Assembly (NCBI GenBank): GCA_039178805.1
Contig: JBCDFC010000121.1
Span: 1-14,088, forward strand
Length of the DNA stretch: 14,088 bases
Direction of reading: 5' to 3'
DNA from: Thermohalobaculum sp039178805
GTDB lineage: Bacteria; Pseudomonadota; Alphaproteobacteria; Rhodobacterales; Rhodobacteraceae
The notes below the pieces were generated by a model that saw nothing but the letters and a program-made list of their open reading frames with translations, did not search any database and was not told the DNA's origin. Below are positions 12,515-14,088 of this stretch, one piece after another. A program made the translations under genes and the position numbers. Each line of letters begins with the position of its first letter. Position 1 is the first letter of the stretch.

Positions 12515-14088
12515 ATGCTCGACCGGACCGTGTCCGCCGACACATTCCCAAAGCTGCTCGCCCATAACGCCGAGCATCGTGGCACCTTGCCCGCGAGCCG
12601 CGTTAAGGAGTTCGGCATCTGGCAAAGCTGGACCTGGGCCGAGGTTTCGAACGAGACGCGCGAGATCGCTCTTGGCCTCATGGCGCTCGGCTTCCAACCC
12701 GGGGACCGGCTCGCCGTCATCGGCAGCAATCGCCCGCATCTCTACTGGTCGATGGTCGCCGCACAGATGGTCGGCGGCGTGCCAGTGCCGATGTACCAGG
12801 ACGCAGTTGCCGAGGAGATGGTCTACGTCCTCGACCATGCCGAAGCCCGCTTCGTGATCGCTGAAAACCAAGAGCAGGTCGACAAGGTGCTGAGCGTGGC
12901 CGAGCGCCTGCCGAACCTTGCCCATTTGGTCTATCTCGATCCGCGCGGTCTCAGAAACTACGACCATACTACCCTGCACGCCCTCTCCGATGTGCAGAAG
13001 ACCGGCGCCGCGGCCGAGGGCACCCATGGCGCCACGCTCGACCGCATGATCGCCGCGGCGGGCGGCAGCGATACCGCTGTCATGCTCTACACCTCGGGCA
13101 CGACCGGCCGACCCAAGGGCGTGGTGCTCTCCCATGACAACATCCTGGTCACGGCGCGCTCGGCGGCAGAGTTCGACGGGCTCCAGGAGACGGACTCGAT
13201 GCTCGCCTACCTCCCCATGGCCTGGGTCGGCGATTTCATCTTCTCAATGGGCCAAGCCTACACGACCGGCATGTGCGCCGCCTGCCCCGAGAGCGCCGAG
13301 ACCATGATGCACGATCTGCGCGAGCTCGGGCCCTCCTACTTCTTCGCGCCGCCGAGGATCTTCGAGAACCTGCTGACGACGGTGATGATCCGGATGGAGG
13401 ATGCGGGCCCGCTGAAGCGCCGTCTCTTCCACTACTTCGTCGACCACGCCAAGCGCATGGCGGAGAAGGAGAAGACCGGCGAGAGCGCCACGGGCATGGA
13501 GAAGTTCCTGAACGCCGCGGGGGAGCTGCTCGTCTTCGGGCCGCTCAAAAACATCCTTGGCATGTCCCGGGTGCGCGTCGGCTATACGGCGGGCGAGGCC
13601 ATCGGGCCCGACCTCTTCAACTTCTACCGCTCGATCGGCATCAATCTGAAGCAGCTCTACGGCCAGACCGAAGCTTCGGTTTTCATCACGCAGCACCCCA
13701 ACGACGCGGTTGAGCTGGAAACCGTCGGCGTGCCCACACCGGGCGTCGAAATCCGCATCGGCGACAATGGCGAAGTCTTTTACCGCTCGCCCGGCGTCTT
13801 TCAGGAGTACTACAAAAACCCGGATGCGACCGCCGAGACCAAGGATGCCGAGGGTTGGGTCGCCACCGGCGATGCGGGCTTCTTAGACGAGGCGACGGGT
13901 CAGCTTCGGATCCTCGACCGCGCCAAGGACGTGGGCAAGCTTTCCAACGGCAAGCTCTTTGCGCCCAAATACATCGAAAACAAGCTTAAGTTCTTCCCGA
14001 ACATCCTCGAGGCTGTGGTTTTCGGGCATGAGCGCGAGAGCTGCATGGTCTTCGTCAACATCGACCTCAATGCGGTCGGCAACTGGGC
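12515..14088 (+). CDS. AMP-forming long-chain acyl-CoA synthetase, N-terminal 524 residues (cut by window edge)
   Basis: A member of the adenylate-forming (ANL) superfamily. It activates a carboxylic acid, probably a fatty acid, to acyl-AMP and then acyl-CoA. Visible motifs are the P-loop Tyr-Thr-Ser-Gly-Thr-Thr-Gly-Arg-Pro-Lys-Gly at 192-202, Tyr-Gly-Gln-Thr-Glu at 382-386, Thr-Gly-Asp at 451-453, and the hinge Asp-Arg-Ala-Lys-Asp at 468-472, followed by Pro-Lys-Tyr-Ile-Glu. A family protein is about 600-660 residues, so most of the small C-terminal domain, including the catalytic Lys, lies outside. The ATG has a GGAGGGAGGATC Shine-Dalgarno region. The inserted helical segment (about 275-345) and the Lys-Leu-Phe-Ala-Pro-Lys-Tyr end resemble synthetases that, from memory, often stand before branched-chain amino acid type (Liv) ABC transporters; that neighbourhood cannot be seen here. 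Substrate chain length is not certain. Confidence 0.92.
   Translation, partial: MLDRTVSADTFPKLLAHNAEHRGTLPASRVKEFGIWQSWTWAEVSNETREIALGLMALGFQPGDRLAVIGSNRPHLYWSMVAAQMVGGVPVPMYQDAVAEEMVYVLDHAEARFVIAENQEQVDKVLSVAERLPNLAHLVYLDPRGLRNYDHTTLHALSDVQKTGAAAEGTHGATLDRMIAAAGGSDTAVMLYTSGTTGRPKGVVLSHDNILVTARSAAEFDGLQETDSMLAYLPMAWVGDFIFSMGQAYTTGMCAACPESAETMMHDLRELGPSYFFAPPRIFENLLTTVMIRMEDAGPLKRRLFHYFVDHAKRMAEKEKTGESATGMEKFLNAAGELLVFGPLKNILGMSRVRVGYTAGEAIGPDLFNFYRSIGINLKQLYGQTEASVFITQHPNDAVELETVGVPTPGVEIRIGDNGEVFYRSPGVFQEYYKNPDATAETKDAEGWVATGDAGFLDEATGQLRILDRAKDVGKLSNGKLFAPKYIENKLKFFPNILEAVVFGHERESCMVFVNIDLNAVGNW

Overview
The window is GC-rich chromosomal DNA with densely packed genes. It comes from an alphaproteobacterium, judged from the DUF3333-type PstA, the phoR-pstSCA order, the lysC-ptsP neighbourhood, the DUF1178 protein, a ROSE-type leader before hsp20 and a TA-flanked palindromic repeat of an alphaproteobacterial type. 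I cannot assign the order or family.

Left part (1-4739, minus strand): a phosphate-starvation module, phoR - pstS - pstC - pstA, with pstA cut by the window edge. phoR encodes the PhoR sensor kinase. pstS, pstC and pstA encode the periplasmic phosphate-binding protein and the two permeases of the high-affinity ABC importer. Four heptamers at 11-bp spacing form a Pho box before pstS, and a shorter Pho box lies before phoR, so the module is probably under PhoB control. A hairpin between pstS and pstC may make pstS mRNA more abundant than permease mRNA.

Middle part (4857-10492, plus strand): a DUF1178 zinc-ribbon-like protein divergent from phoR; lysC (aspartate kinase, entry to Lys/Thr/Met synthesis) with its own promoter; ptsP (EI-Ntr, the PEP-dependent first kinase of the nitrogen PTS); and an unrecognised 389-residue protein 11 bp after ptsP. 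A 155-bp MITE-like repeat with perfect 14-bp terminal inverted repeats sits just after that gene, ahead of a classical Rho-independent terminator.

Right part (10519-14088, plus strand): an exported trypsin-like serine protease; a stretch of about 390 bp in which I recognise no gene; a small heat shock protein (Hsp20/IbpA type) with an RpoH-like promoter and a predicted ROSE RNA thermometer that covers its Shine-Dalgarno; a C-rich intergenic region; and the first 524 codons of an AMP-forming long-chain acyl-CoA synthetase that runs off the window.

The proteins are mostly standard housekeeping or stress genes, and I found no undescribed multi-gene system. The most interesting signals are non-coding: the covarying nested palindromes of the MITE-like repeat, the thermometer, the two Pho boxes, and several hairpins at gene borders. 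The unrecognised ptsP-linked protein is the best candidate for new biology at the protein level.
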